A stretch of DNA of 64,000 bases from Gracilariopsis chorda (lineage: Eukaryota > Rhodophyta > Florideophyceae > Gracilariales > Gracilariaceae), in the NCBI GenBank assembly GCA_003194525.1, contig NBIV01000085.1:186001-250000 (forward strand), read 5' to 3'. The position numbers and the translations under genes are program-made. Shown one piece after another: positions 30,952 through 41,033 of this stretch. How positions within the stretch are numbered: position 1 is the stretch's first letter; every line of letters begins with the position of its first letter. The notes beneath the pieces are model-generated. The model saw only the letters and a program-made list of their open reading frames with translations, searched no databases and was not told the DNA's origin.

Positions 30952-33210
30952 ATGTCGAGAAATCCCTCCGATGCGGAGCCAGTGGTTACGCGTAGTCGCT
31001 CCCGCGACAACACCGACACTTCCGAAGTTCGGTTTGTACCCCGTATCCCTATACGGACAAGTTCCAGCCGTGCTGGCACCGCTTCACTGCGGAATGATAC
31101 CCCCGACCGGGAACCCCGGAACCTTCTTTTGCCCTCATTATCACCCCCACAGGGGAATGCAGCATCGACTCCGGCTGTTGCCGCAGTGCCCCAGGCACCC
31201 CGCCCTGCTCCCGCTGTCGCGGCTTCAAGCCCCCGTGGAACGGGCGATAACACCCCCCAGGGGACTTCCCTGGAATCCCAGGTCCGCGCTCTGTGAACCG
31301 CCCATGACACCCTTGTAGGGGAACTAAAATCCCTCCAAGAGGTGGTCTTGGCAACCCCCGTAAAGGAGGTTGTCGAGGAACTCCGTATTTTACGGTCTGA
31401 CGTCAACTCCGTGTTGGAGAGTTTGGGACAACCCACCACCTTCATCGAAGGAGTTGAAGCCCGATTTGATCGGATTGGTGCCCGCCTGGAGACGCTGGAG
31501 CAGTTCGTCCTCATGGACAAACCATCCCCGGATGATCCGGTAAACGAGGCATCGCACAACGACCAGCTTGCTGGGAAGAAGAAACGCCGTCACCGACGGA
31601 AACACCACCGAAAATATTCGGACTCCGATTCTTCGACATCGTCGGACTCATCCCGAAACCATTCGGTTAGCTCGAGCTTCTCGGACTCTGACTCGGAGGA
31701 CGAGAAGCGAGGCTACTCTTCCCACTCGAAGCGGTCATCGGCCACTGAAGGTGTGATCCGAACCCGCCAGAAGGGGAGAAGACACCCCGGTCTCCGGGAA
31801 TTGAAACCGACAAACCCGGATTACCGGAAGCTTTTATCATACCGGTACTACCAGCTCGAAGATTCGTCACTTGGACGTACGACCCGTGCTACGGGAAAGG
31901 TGCGAGAATGCATTAAGCGAATGAAGCTCTCGCTCCGCAACCAGTATTTTACTGGAGAGGACCCAGTCCTGGTACTGGATTTCTTATCCTGCTTTGTAGC
32001 GGAGGGCGATATCCTCTGTATGAATGAGGTACAAGCCTATTTGGCTTTACCGTATTTCTTACGGGGAGTGGCGGAGGACCAATACAATTCTGTCAGAGGA
32101 TCTTGTCGTGCCTCCGAGGGATGGGTTACTTGTGGGCCGGAGGCTGTGCAGTATCTTCTGCGCTCCTACGCCACAAACACCGCTATTCAGCAGGCTATCC
32201 TCGCTTTGCGAGATACACGCCAGCGTGCTGGAGAGACAGAGACCGACTACTCGGTGCGCCTTAACAAGGCTTTCCACAGATGTGGTAACGTATACCCCGC
32301 TGGGAAGTGCATTACCATGTTCATCGATGGTCTTGACCCGGCAATCCGGAGTTTAATTACCCGTTATCGGGAGGACAAGCGGGGGATCACCTATCTCGAG
32401 CTGGTCCAACACGCTCGAGCGGAAGGGGATGCACTTCGTGCAAGAACTCCGAACAATCGGTCTAAATCCGCCAAGGCGTTTTTGCTAGAAAGCGAAGCTT
32501 CCTCACTCCCGCTCACTGCGGATGGGAACCCTGGACAGGGATTTGATACGGTGCATTTAGTGCAGGGGGATGGTGTGTCGATACCCACCAGTGATTTGCC
32601 GTCGACGACGGAGATGACCCGTGATACGGGAACAAAAGATCCCGTTCTATACGGTGGTAACGGTCGGGTCCAACCCCAACGAATCCCGTTTTCAAACGGT
32701 TATTTCCGTTATCAACGGCCTGGATGGACTGACACCCGCCCTGCGGTTCGCTTCTCCGATACTCGGAATAATAAACTGCGTGTCGCGGTGTTGGATCTCA
32801 TTTGCCAGCTTTGTTATGCCCATTGCCATACCTCGCCTCAGTGTATCTGCTCACTGAAGGATATGGCCAAGGTGGTGGCAAACTACGAGGCCCTCACTCC
32901 AGAGGAGAAACGTTCCGTCCCAACGGCTTCCTACCTCCGTGCTAAAACGGACTTTTCCCATGCCCTACCACAGAACCCGCGTGCGCAGCAAGCTTCATAC
33001 GCCCTGATTCGGGAGATCACGCAACCATCCGTTGCAACCCCCGCTTATGTGGATAGAAACCCCCGTCAACGGGATGAAGCACTCGTTGTCGAGGAACCCA
33101 ACCCACCGCCAAAGGCGGAAAACTATCTGAGGGAGTCTCCCCTTTGGGAGAGGCGTCATCAGACAAGAGGCTGTTGGCGCCAGAGGCGTCCTCGCATCGC
33201 TCCCCGGTGA
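30952..33210 (+). pseudogene. gag: gag of element A
   Basis: Start chosen at the ATG in TCTCATGTCGAG, shared with element B. Residue order: basic/Pro-Ala-rich N-terminus, coiled region, a Ser/Asp-rich tract (SDSDSSTSSDSS, SDSDSEDEK), the capsid-like segment (SEGWVTCGPEAVQYLLRSYA, RQRAGETETDYSVRLNKAFH) and a zinc knuckle CQLCYAHCHTSPQC (CX2CX4HX4C, about 32803-32844). A TGA at 31294-31296 replaces the Trp codon of element B. The end overlaps protease in the -1 phase. Gag forms the particle and binds RNA. Confidence 0.9.
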
Positions 33211-34166
33211 AAGTCCTCTCGAGGAAAGACACCGCTGACGCGGGCTCTGCGCACCTCGGTATGTTGCGTCGCCCGTGGATATGGAGTAAAAATCCCCGGA
33301 TTCCCGGTAGAGTCTTGGTCTTGGCCAAGCGCAATTACAAGGTCTATTCCGACCTTGGCGTTGATCCCCGGTTTATGGTGAGGTTTCTCACCGTTCTGGA
33401 TACAGATGCAGGCCCCAACTTTGTTGTGAAATCATTGTTACCCCCGCTTGTGCGGTCTCGTATCCGCTCTGACGCGGTCCCCGACATTTCGGATGCGAAA
33501 AACAATCCGTTACAAACGGTGGGCACAGTGGACCTCGTCGTGAGACTTGGTACCTCTGTGGTGAAGTTGGACTTCATCGTTTGCCGTTCATTGGCAGCAC
33601 CAGTCATACTGGGATGTGATTACTGCGACAGATTTGTCGACGCAATCAGGCCCCGCCTCAGACATGTAGAACTTGACGACGGATCGTCGGTTCCGATTCT
33701 TCGCCGCCCGCTAAAGCGGTCCTCTCGGAAACACGTTCCGCTCCCTGCTGCGCAGGAACCACCGCCCGCGTCCTGCGAGTCCACCAAGCTCTGCGTCGCT
33801 GCCTCAGTTTCTATACCGCCTGAGTCCCAGGTCTGGGTGCAGGTAAATTCCCGTCAACACGGTCTTCGGGATATACAACCCCTCGCCTCGTTGTACGAGA
33901 AATCCCAGCTGGCGCTGGCTAATGGAACTGTCTCCATTTCCCCGGATGTTCCTTTCCGGTTATTGGTTGCCAACCTTGGCAGACACCCCCAGTATTTGGT
34001 AAAACACCAAGTAATTGGGAGTGTAACCCCCCATCTTATGGGAATGCTGCCAACGAAGATGACAGCCGCCGATTTATTCGGAGTTACCACCTCTTCTGCG
34101 GAGTTCGCCCCGCCGTCCGAAGACGCCAAGTCTAAGGAGGGGGAAGAAACCGCTACTTCAGCGTAG
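33144..34166 (+). CDS. Aspartic protease of element A
   Basis: 340-residue frame in the -1 phase relative to gag. The framework around AAPVILGCDYCDRFVDAIRP is intact, but the catalytic box reads VLDTDAGPN instead of DTG (element B VLDTGAGPN), so activity is doubtful. The frame ends with TAG at 34164-34166, and the RT frame follows in the same phase, an arrangement also found in B. The listed ATG may not be used if the protein is made by frameshifting: the -1 frame is open upstream of it. Confidence 0.85.
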   Translation: MGEASSDKRLLAPEASSHRSPVKVLSRKDTADAGSAHLGMLRRPWIWSKNPRIPGRVLVLAKRNYKVYSDLGVDPRFMVRFLTVLDTDAGPNFVVKSLLPPLVRSRIRSDAVPDISDAKNNPLQTVGTVDLVVRLGTSVVKLDFIVCRSLAAPVILGCDYCDRFVDAIRPRLRHVELDDGSSVPILRRPLKRSSRKHVPLPAAQEPPPASCESTKLCVAASVSIPPESQVWVQVNSRQHGLRDIQPLASLYEKSQLALANGTVSISPDVPFRLLVANLGRHPQYLVKHQVIGSVTPHLMGMLPTKMTAADLFGVTTSSAEFAPPSEDAKSKEGEETATSA

Positions 34167-34187
34167 AACATACCGAGTAACTCGGAA

Positions 34188-37100
34188 TTGCGAACCACAC
34201 CTGTTCGACAGGACAATGCTCCATCGAGCAACGACCGGATTGATCTGGAAAAGGCACTTGAAGCGCTGGCCTTCAGCCACGTGCCAGAGTCGCACCGCGA
34301 CAAACTCCGTACAATGTTACGGGAATTCACCACAATGTGGGATGGCTCGCTTGGCGAGATTAATGCAACGGAACACCGGATCGATTTATTCCCCGGTGTG
34401 CGACCGGTTGCACAACCCCCTTACAGGGCAGTTTCGAAAGCTCGGGAAGAGGAGCAGTCCCAAGTGGACAAGATGCTCCGCGCAGGTGTGATTGAACCCG
34501 CTCAATCACACTGGGCATCCCCAGTTGTACTGACTTTAAAGGCCGACGGAACCTGGAGGTTCTGTGTCGACTACCGCCGGCTCAATGCCGTGACTGTTAG
34601 GGACACGTACCCTATCCCTCGTATGGACGAGTGCATTGACTCCCTTGGAGACGCCACCGTGTTCACGGCCCTCGATGCCAATTGGGGATATTGGCAAGTA
34701 CCTCTCAGAGAGGAGGATCTCGACAAAACCGCATTCACCTGCCACTCAGGAACGTACCGCTTCAAGCGGATGCCATTTGGGTTAACCAACGCCCCCGCCA
34801 CCTTTCAGCGTGCAGTACATATTCTACTAAACCGCTTTAAGTGGCAGAGTTGTCTGGTCTATCTTGATGATATTATCATCTTCTCCACCTCGTTGGACGA
34901 CCATCCCACTCACGTCCGAGACGTGCTGACCGTACTCCGCGATGCGGGAATTACCCTCAAGTTGAGGAAATGCGAGTTTTTCACAGATACTGTGAAGTAT
35001 CTGGGTCAAATTATCCGTCCTGGACGGTTAGCGATCGAGAAAGCTCGAGTCAAATCCCTCGTTGAGGCGAAAGAGCCCCGTACTCAAACGGAACTGCGCT
35101 CCTTTTTGGGGCTGGTCAACGTCTATCGATGGTTTATCCCGAACTTTTCGGATACCGCGGCGCCCCTGAACGCGTTATTGCGAAAGGGGAACCCCCCAAA
35201 ACTGGGAACATATACGCCCGAGCAATCGGAAGCCTTTAACTCCTTGAAGAATGCTGTCACATCAGCACCAATCCTGCATCTCCCAAAACTTGGGTTGCCA
35301 TACTCCGTAGATACGGACTCGATTGACTACCAAGTCGGGTGTGCTCTTTTTCAAACCACCCCCGAGAGGGAACGAAACCCAATTGGTTATTGGTCGCGCT
35401 CGCTCAATGTTCATGAGCGGAACTACTCCGTATCGGAGAAAGAGTGCCTCGCCGTCGTATGTGCGATAACCATTCTGCGCCCCTACCTTATGGGAGTTCA
35501 CTTCACCGTGTACACGGATCATTCCTCACTGATTTGGGTAATGAATATCTCCGACCCGTCGGGACACCTCATGCGCTGGATACTCCGCCTCACGGAATAT
35601 GACTTCCATGTCATTTATAAAAAGGGCGCGCAGAACACCCAAGCCGACGCTCTGTCGCGGTTACCCACAAGTGGGGAAGCACTCCCAACGGAGGATGATG
35701 AAGTCCCATGTTTCATGGCCATAGACCCGGATGATCCGGAATGTGCCGTCGAGGCTGGGCCAGAAAACTGGGACGAGGATGCTGACTTTGACGAACTACT
35801 CGCATTGCGAGATGAACCTGAGAACCCGTTACCGGGAAACTTTGTACCGGTATCACCGGAAGAAATGATCCGAGAACAATTCGGCGACCCATTCTGTACG
35901 AGGATTCGTGCCCGTATCAACGGTGGTGAAGATCTCCCTTTCGGGGTAAAAGACAAAGGCTATCTCGTAAGGAAAGTCGAAACCCGCCCACAGATTTTGA
36001 TACCTCATTCCCTGCAGTCGCGGTTGTTACATCTATCACACTACGCCACCACTGGAGGTCACCCAGGTGGGAGGAAACTCTACCTAACCCTGCGAAGGGA
36101 TTTCTATTGGCCCGCCACGGCGGTGGACTGCTACGCAACCGTGCGGTTTTGTAGCGAATGCGCGAAGAATCGCGTGAAACTCCGCAATAATGCGAAGGAG
36201 ATGAAACTATTCCCCGCAAGGGCGCCACTCGAGTTTATCGCGATCGATATTCTCGGACCACTACTCACCACGAAACGTGGAAACAAGTTTCTACTTGTCA
36301 TTACCGACCGCTTTTCTAAGCTGGTACGGACTGTCCGTCTTCGGAGGATAACCGCTCTCACGGTGGCCCAGTCTCTGGTGACGCACTGGATTCTCGTCTA
36401 CGGTCCCCCGGTGGAGGTGCTCTCCGACAACGGGAAACAGTTCGTGAGCAAGTTCTTCCAGGATGTTTGTCGCATCCTGGATGTCAAGAACTTGTTCACG
36501 ACTACCTACCACCCCCAGTGTAATGGGCAAGTTGAACGGTTTAACCGGACGTTACTCGCGGCGTTACGTTCCTACGTCGCTGACCACCCAAAGAACTGGG
36601 ACATGTACGCTAATGCGGTAACCTACGCGTACAACACGCAGGTACACCGGACTACCGGAGGTTCGCCATTCGAGTTGGTTCTATCTAGAACACCCCCGCC
36701 TGTGGCGCTGGAACCCCAATCTACCTTGGACAATTTCCCATCACTGGGTATCTACCGGCAACAATGGAAGCAATGGCTTTCCAAGCTGGTCCCAGCTGCG
36801 CAGAATTCTATGGCACGGGACCAAGCCGCTTACAAGCGGGATTTTGATGCTCGCCTGCGAGGGAAACCGTCCCTGATTCGGGCGAATAACTACGTCTTCA
36901 TCAGGAAGGAGTACTACAACCCGGAACGGGAGAAGCGCCCTAAACTCCCGCCTGTGGCGGATGGACCATTCAAGGTCATCTCTGTGAACACCGACACTGT
37001 CGTGGTAGAGATGGGCGACACGCACGAACGGATTTCCCGTGATCGTTTTGTCCTTGCCCCTTCTCCCTCGTCAGAGGTAGTCCTGGACCCAGGCAACCCC

Positions 37101-38438
37101 GTTTTTACGGACTCTGCAACACCGGAATCCTCCGGGAGTACTAGGCCTTCGGTACTACCACACCCCAGCCTGGGACTCTCAGACCTACCGACCCTGTGGG
37201 ACTCACCGGCTCAGCCGGGTAATTCGGGCCTCTCAGCACCCGCCCCTACCACGCCCGCCCCCCTGGCGCGAATTTATACCCGCCAGGCGGGGAATGTTAT
37301 TCCTTATCCCGCCGCTCCGTCTACGGAGGGGGAGGAGAACACTCGTTTTCGAGGAACGATATCGCCGTCGCAACGGGAAACACGGAACATACGGAACACT
37401 GACCGTGGAGCACGGAGTATGTCACACGACACTAATCCCCCGTTCTCGAGCAGTGCTGCGCAACAAGAAACAGACGCGCGGACCCCGCACAAGTGGCAAT
37501 TATACCGTGCTATACGAGAGGTTGAAGCGCAACTACTGCACACCCCTGTCAGGGAAAAAGGCAGCCGAGCCGCAGTCGCAGCTTTAGGCCCTGGCGCGCA
37601 AGCGCCGGAAACGCCTCCCGTCGTCAAGGGAATCGAAGCCTCCGCTCCGGGGAGTAATTTGCACCAACCCCCGCAACGCTGCGGCGAAGAACCGAGGAGC
37701 TGGGGAAAAACGCGCGCCATTGCACGCTCGAAACCGGTCGTATCGGACGCTGTCCCTCCTCATGGAGACGGTGCAGCGCGCTTAACGGCAATTCTCCTGA
37801 AAAGGGTGTCATCGGCACCTGCCCGGCACCCCCCAAAGGGGAATTTTGACAAAAATACCGGTGTACCGGAGTTAGCCCCAGGCAACCCGTCAGTAGCCGG
37901 GGACACCACGGCGTCACCGGAACGTATGGTGCATAGCGCGTGTGCACCTGGCAGGGAGGCGGAACGCTTACCAATCACCGTGCCGCACGGGACCCCGCAG
38001 GGGATGTCGCAAACGCCGTTCCCGCATACGTGGCAAAGACCCCGCAAGCTCGCGGTTCGCGAAGATGACCGCACTCGTGGAGTTCCCTTCCCCCGCCGAC
38101 TGGCGGTTCGCCCGGCCTACCGTGATGACGGGAACAACGACGCCCCTCTGGGGAATGAATTGCCGTTGAAAACCGTGACGCCACACACCCTCTTGAGGGA
38201 TATCCTCCCGCACGAGCAGCGGTTGCTACCACAGCGCACGGCAACGCCGGAGTTATCGCCTACAACCCTGATGGGGGGCCAACATACCGCACAGCGGGCA
38301 ACCCTCGCAAGGGAGTATAACCACCACCCTGCACGGCCAGCAGGTCTACGAACGAGAGTTCATAATAGACCGACTTGTCGGACACACCTGGGACCAGGAT
38401 GGTATTCTACAATACCGCGTCCGCTTGTACGGGTATGA
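34188..38438 (+). CDS. pol: RT, RNase H and integrase polyprotein of element A
   Basis: 1416-residue open frame. RT: FCVDYRRLNAV (34560), TALDANWGYWQVP, FGLTNAPATFQ and the catalytic CLVYLDDIIIF (about 34860). RNase H: VDTDSIDYQVGCALF (35310) through VYTDHSSLIWV and ADALSRLP (35650). Integrase: HHCC zinc site (HLSHYATTGGHPGG, CSECAKNR), then Asp in AIDILGP (36240), Asp in LSDNGKQF (36425), Glu in GQVERFNRT (36530), and a GPF-type segment (ADGPFKVIS, 36960). From about 37050 a disordered Pro/Arg/Thr-rich linker of over 400 residues follows. The frame runs past the chromodomain in the wrong phase. Same phase as protease, after the TAG at 34164. Confidence 0.95.
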   Translation: MRTTPVRQDNAPSSNDRIDLEKALEALAFSHVPESHRDKLRTMLREFTTMWDGSLGEINATEHRIDLFPGVRPVAQPPYRAVSKAREEEQSQVDKMLRAGVIEPAQSHWASPVVLTLKADGTWRFCVDYRRLNAVTVRDTYPIPRMDECIDSLGDATVFTALDANWGYWQVPLREEDLDKTAFTCHSGTYRFKRMPFGLTNAPATFQRAVHILLNRFKWQSCLVYLDDIIIFSTSLDDHPTHVRDVLTVLRDAGITLKLRKCEFFTDTVKYLGQIIRPGRLAIEKARVKSLVEAKEPRTQTELRSFLGLVNVYRWFIPNFSDTAAPLNALLRKGNPPKLGTYTPEQSEAFNSLKNAVTSAPILHLPKLGLPYSVDTDSIDYQVGCALFQTTPERERNPIGYWSRSLNVHERNYSVSEKECLAVVCAITILRPYLMGVHFTVYTDHSSLIWVMNISDPSGHLMRWILRLTEYDFHVIYKKGAQNTQADALSRLPTSGEALPTEDDEVPCFMAIDPDDPECAVEAGPENWDEDADFDELLALRDEPENPLPGNFVPVSPEEMIREQFGDPFCTRIRARINGGEDLPFGVKDKGYLVRKVETRPQILIPHSLQSRLLHLSHYATTGGHPGGRKLYLTLRRDFYWPATAVDCYATVRFCSECAKNRVKLRNNAKEMKLFPARAPLEFIAIDILGPLLTTKRGNKFLLVITDRFSKLVRTVRLRRITALTVAQSLVTHWILVYGPPVEVLSDNGKQFVSKFFQDVCRILDVKNLFTTTYHPQCNGQVERFNRTLLAALRSYVADHPKNWDMYANAVTYAYNTQVHRTTGGSPFELVLSRTPPPVALEPQSTLDNFPSLGIYRQQWKQWLSKLVPAAQNSMARDQAAYKRDFDARLRGKPSLIRANNYVFIRKEYYNPEREKRPKLPPVADGPFKVISVNTDTVVVEMGDTHERISRDRFVLAPSPSSEVVLDPGNPVFTDSATPESSGSTRPSVLPHPSLGLSDLPTLWDSPAQPGNSGLSAPAPTTPAPLARIYTRQAGNVIPYPAAPSTEGEENTRFRGTISPSQRETRNIRNTDRGARSMSHDTNPPFSSSAAQQETDARTPHKWQLYRAIREVEAQLLHTPVREKGSRAAVAALGPGAQAPETPPVVKGIEASAPGSNLHQPPQRCGEEPRSWGKTRAIARSKPVVSDAVPPHGDGAARLTAILLKRVSSAPARHPPKGNFDKNTGVPELAPGNPSVAGDTTASPERMVHSACAPGREAERLPITVPHGTPQGMSQTPFPHTWQRPRKLAVREDDRTRGVPFPRRLAVRPAYRDDGNNDAPLGNELPLKTVTPHTLLRDILPHEQRLLPQRTATPELSPTTLMGGQHTAQRATLAREYNHHPARPAGLRTRVHNRPTCRTHLGPGWYSTIPRPLVRV

Positions 38439-38556
38439 CCCCAGTGGGGATATGTGGGAGCCAATCGAACACCTCCCACGGTCGCAGGTCGTGCGATACC
38501 ACCGTCAAACGGAAACTGCAGCCCCAGCTGCGCTGGTTAATGCCCAAGTCGGGTAA
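38341..38556 (+). pseudogene. Chromodomain of element A, out of phase
   Basis: A +1-phase stretch of 71 codons plus TAA: EFIIDRLVGHTWDQDG, LQYRVRLYGYDPSGDMWEP, IEHLPRSQVVRYHR, ending NAQVG. It matches the C-terminal chromodomain of B and C. In A a small indel in the linker leaves it outside the pol frame, so integration targeting would be lost. Confidence 0.8.
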
Positions 38557-38800
38557 CGTCACCGCGCGAGCGGAGGGCGATAGGAAAGGATAACAAGGCA
38601 AGGTCCGTCGAAGACGGGGAACTCAAACGAGAATCACCGTTCTAAACGGGAACGTTTATTCAAGAGAGCAGCTAGCTCCCCACAACACTATACTAAAATA
38701 GCTGGCTATGCCAGGAAAGAAGAACCGGAGACGGCGCACGCGCTTTTATCACCCATTTTCGTCTGGGAACCCTCCGCGTCCGCAGTCGTTTTCCCGTCTT

Positions 38801-38811
38801 AGGGGGGGATA
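38801..38811 (+). other. Polypurine tract of element A
   Basis: AGGGGGGGATA immediately precedes the 3' LTR (TGTAGTGCAA at 38812); the same tract precedes the 3' LTR of B. It primes plus-strand DNA synthesis. Confidence 0.8.
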
Positions 38812-39644
38812 TGTAGTGCAACGCCCTCAGTGAGGGATTCTTGGTACTTGAACGATTTCCCGATATTATCGGTTGTGTAGTGTGTATATGAACTAGGCCC
38901 CATTATGGTGGATATGGACACGTGGGACACGGTTTTGGGTCAATTGACGGTCAGCCACAGTAGTGGATGTTGCCACGAAATGTGGAGTGTTTTAGTGGAT
39001 TTTATTAATTATTCTCACACCGATTTCTGGGAAGCTAGTACTTAGTGCGACGGCGCACTGCCTTCAAACTAGTAAACTTTCCCCAACAAGGGACCCCAAC
39101 CTGGGGAATTGGCTCTAGTTGTTACCGCTTGTGCGCGTGCTCTACTCCTCCTTGGAGGGAAACGCCGTGAACCACGGTAAATCTAACCCCCTTGCACATC
39201 TAAAGAAGCCCATTCTTGGGGATATAATTGTTCCAATCACATTGGTGTTTCGCCCTGTATAGGGAGTCCTGTCCACGGGCATTGCCGTATTTGTTCGTCG
39301 CTCTCGCGACTCACCTTTGCACACTCGTCCTCCTTTCCCTTCACTCTCCTCCTTTCCCCCTTTCAGGGTAGTACATCCCGCTACCCGCGGCCTCGCCTGT
39401 GTGCACCCGCTCACACTTCCCCACTTACGTGGATACATACCTCTACTGAGGATCACACCCCGCGCACGCGGATACCGATTCTTCGCCTTCACCTCCCTGC
39501 GCGAGTCGCGACAGGTGTCCCTGGTCTTACAAAGCGGCTTCGCCGTGACACCTCTGGGAGGGCTCTACCCAACTGCGTTCACCTCGTGAGAGGAAGATCC
39601 CGAAAGTCTTTCGGTGTTTTTCCCGTTTGGGGCATTGCACCACA
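38812..39644 (+). repeat. 3' LTR of element A
   Basis: TGTAGTGCAACGCCC ... GGGGCATTGCACCACA, 833 bases, followed by the GAATG duplication. Terminal inverted bases TGTAGTGCAA/TTGCACCACA. Confidence 0.95.
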
Positions 39645-39649
39645 GAATG

Positions 39650-40835
39650 GGAGTAGAGAAGCGAAAGTTGCGCTGTGAATACCTTCGAAACGAAAGATTG
39701 CGGAGATGGCGCGGTGAATAAGCGCCATTCTTGTTTCATGTGGGATGTTGGAGGACGAATTTGGGATGGAGTATTCGTCGCCAGTGGAGGAAGAGGGGGA
39801 GAAGAAAGTTGGGAGGTATCCGAGTACGGTGAGGTTTTGGGAGACACAATTTCGGTGGAATGCGTCGGAGAGGTTGAGAAGGGTGATGTGAAGGGGGTAG
39901 GAGGTGATAGAGGAGCCTTTGAGTGAGGTTACAGACTTATCGTAGTATAACTGGACGAGACCGACGAATGATTCCATACCGGTTGTTTCGGGGGTGTGCC
40001 AGACGATATCATTGATGTGGCACTGCGTGATGGCCTGTTTAAAGACAAGAACGACTTTGTTTCTGAAGGCTACGGCCATAAGATGGGCAAAGGCGGGGGT
40101 TGGAGAAGAGTAAGGTGACGAGTGGGACACGCGTTGTAAGAAGATGTTGTTGAAGTGTGCGAGAGCGAGTTGTTGCTTCAGGACGTCTATGGCGTCTTTT
40201 TGGAAGAGAGTTGCGGAGAAGGAGTTTTGTTCGTCGGAGATTGTGAAATGGAGAAAACTGGTGGAGTTGATACGTCCCTTGACGAGGTGTTCTTGGAGTG
40301 CGAGGCACTGCTTTGCGGAGGAGATGGATTTCTGGAAGGATGACTTGGAGAAGTCTGGGTGGTTGAGAAGGGAGATGAGTTCGTCGGCTTTGCGTGTGCT
40401 GAAGGAGGAAGCGATGGAGGAGATGCAGAGGACGAGTTGCTCAAGATGGGGGTTGTTGAGGAGAGGGGAGGGGGATTGGGACGACGTATGGGGAGGTGGG
40501 TTTGAGGAGGAGACTGAACAGAGGGCGTGACTTGCCATGTGGTGTGCGTCTTGTGTTTGGAGGGAAAGGGAGGCCTGCGGGATGTGATAGTGTTCATCTT
40601 CGGCGAGGGGGACATTGTCGGAGAAGCGGTGTGAGGGAGTGGGAGGAGGAATGGTAGAGATGTTTAGAACGGATTTTCGTCGCTTGGTCCTTGGAGGGAA
40701 CTGGACGGGAGCGTTGGCGGAGGAGGAAGGGCGTTTATCGGGGGTGAGTCGATGAGGGCACCTGCGTTGATGACTCTGGAGAGAGAACGCGGTGCGGCCA
40801 TAGAAGGTGCAATGGAGATGGCAACAGGGTATCAT
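39650..40835 (-). pseudogene. KDZ/Plavaka-like transposase, interrupted by element A
   Basis: The frame is open from 41033, but the start is best placed at the Met complementary to 40833-40835, directly before a zinc finger CHLHCTFYGRTAFSLQSHQRRC (C-X3-C-X12-H-X3-C), as these transposases usually begin. Farther on come a polar segment and the conserved palm-like block: LVQLYYDKSVTSLKG, ITSYPLHITLLNLS, then LTVLGYLPTF, which follows the D-K-T/S ... YP.Y...N ... LLGYLP pattern of KDZ/Plavaka enzymes (first catalytic Asp in YYDKS). Element A, with the GAATG duplication, cuts the gene after FASLLP. The remaining DDE residues would be downstream of that point and were not identified. Confidence 0.6.
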
Positions 40836-41033
40836 GGCGGGGGAAGGAGAACGGAGAACGGGATGCTTGGAAACAGAGAAGGGAGGGTGGTGGCGGAGTG
40901 GGATATCGGGGAGCGTAATATTATGGCGCACGTAGATGAGGTGGTGCATGTGATGCAGAGCGTCTTTTCGTAGGGCGTGGGGTAGAGCATGCGAGGCAGG
41001 GAGCAGGTCGGGCAACGGGTGATAGAAATACAA

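Larger units (their letters stand above)
30040..39644 (+). mobile_element. Ty3/gypsy chromodomain element A
   Basis: LTR retrotransposon of 9605 bases with the target duplication GAATG at 30035-30039 and 39645-39649. Internal order is primer site, gag, protease, RT, RNase H, integrase, long linker, chromodomain, polypurine tract. It is a tail-to-tail inverted partner of element B. The LTRs are diverged by many substitutions and indels, so insertion is not recent, yet the central 3.4 kb is almost identical to B. It interrupts the KDZ/Plavaka-like gene. Damage: TGA in gag, DTG to DTD in protease, phase change before the chromodomain. Confidence 0.95.

Noticed and set aside
39579-39649. C-terminal 20-odd residues of the minus-strand frame ending at 39579
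   Set aside because: They are translated from the LTR of element A, beyond the GAATG duplication, and do not belong to the transposase.
40144-40973. Plus-strand frames over the KDZ/Plavaka-like gene
   Set aside because: Glu/Arg/Gly-rich antisense of a Ser/Pro/Leu-rich coding strand; the minus strand carries the zinc finger and conserved block.
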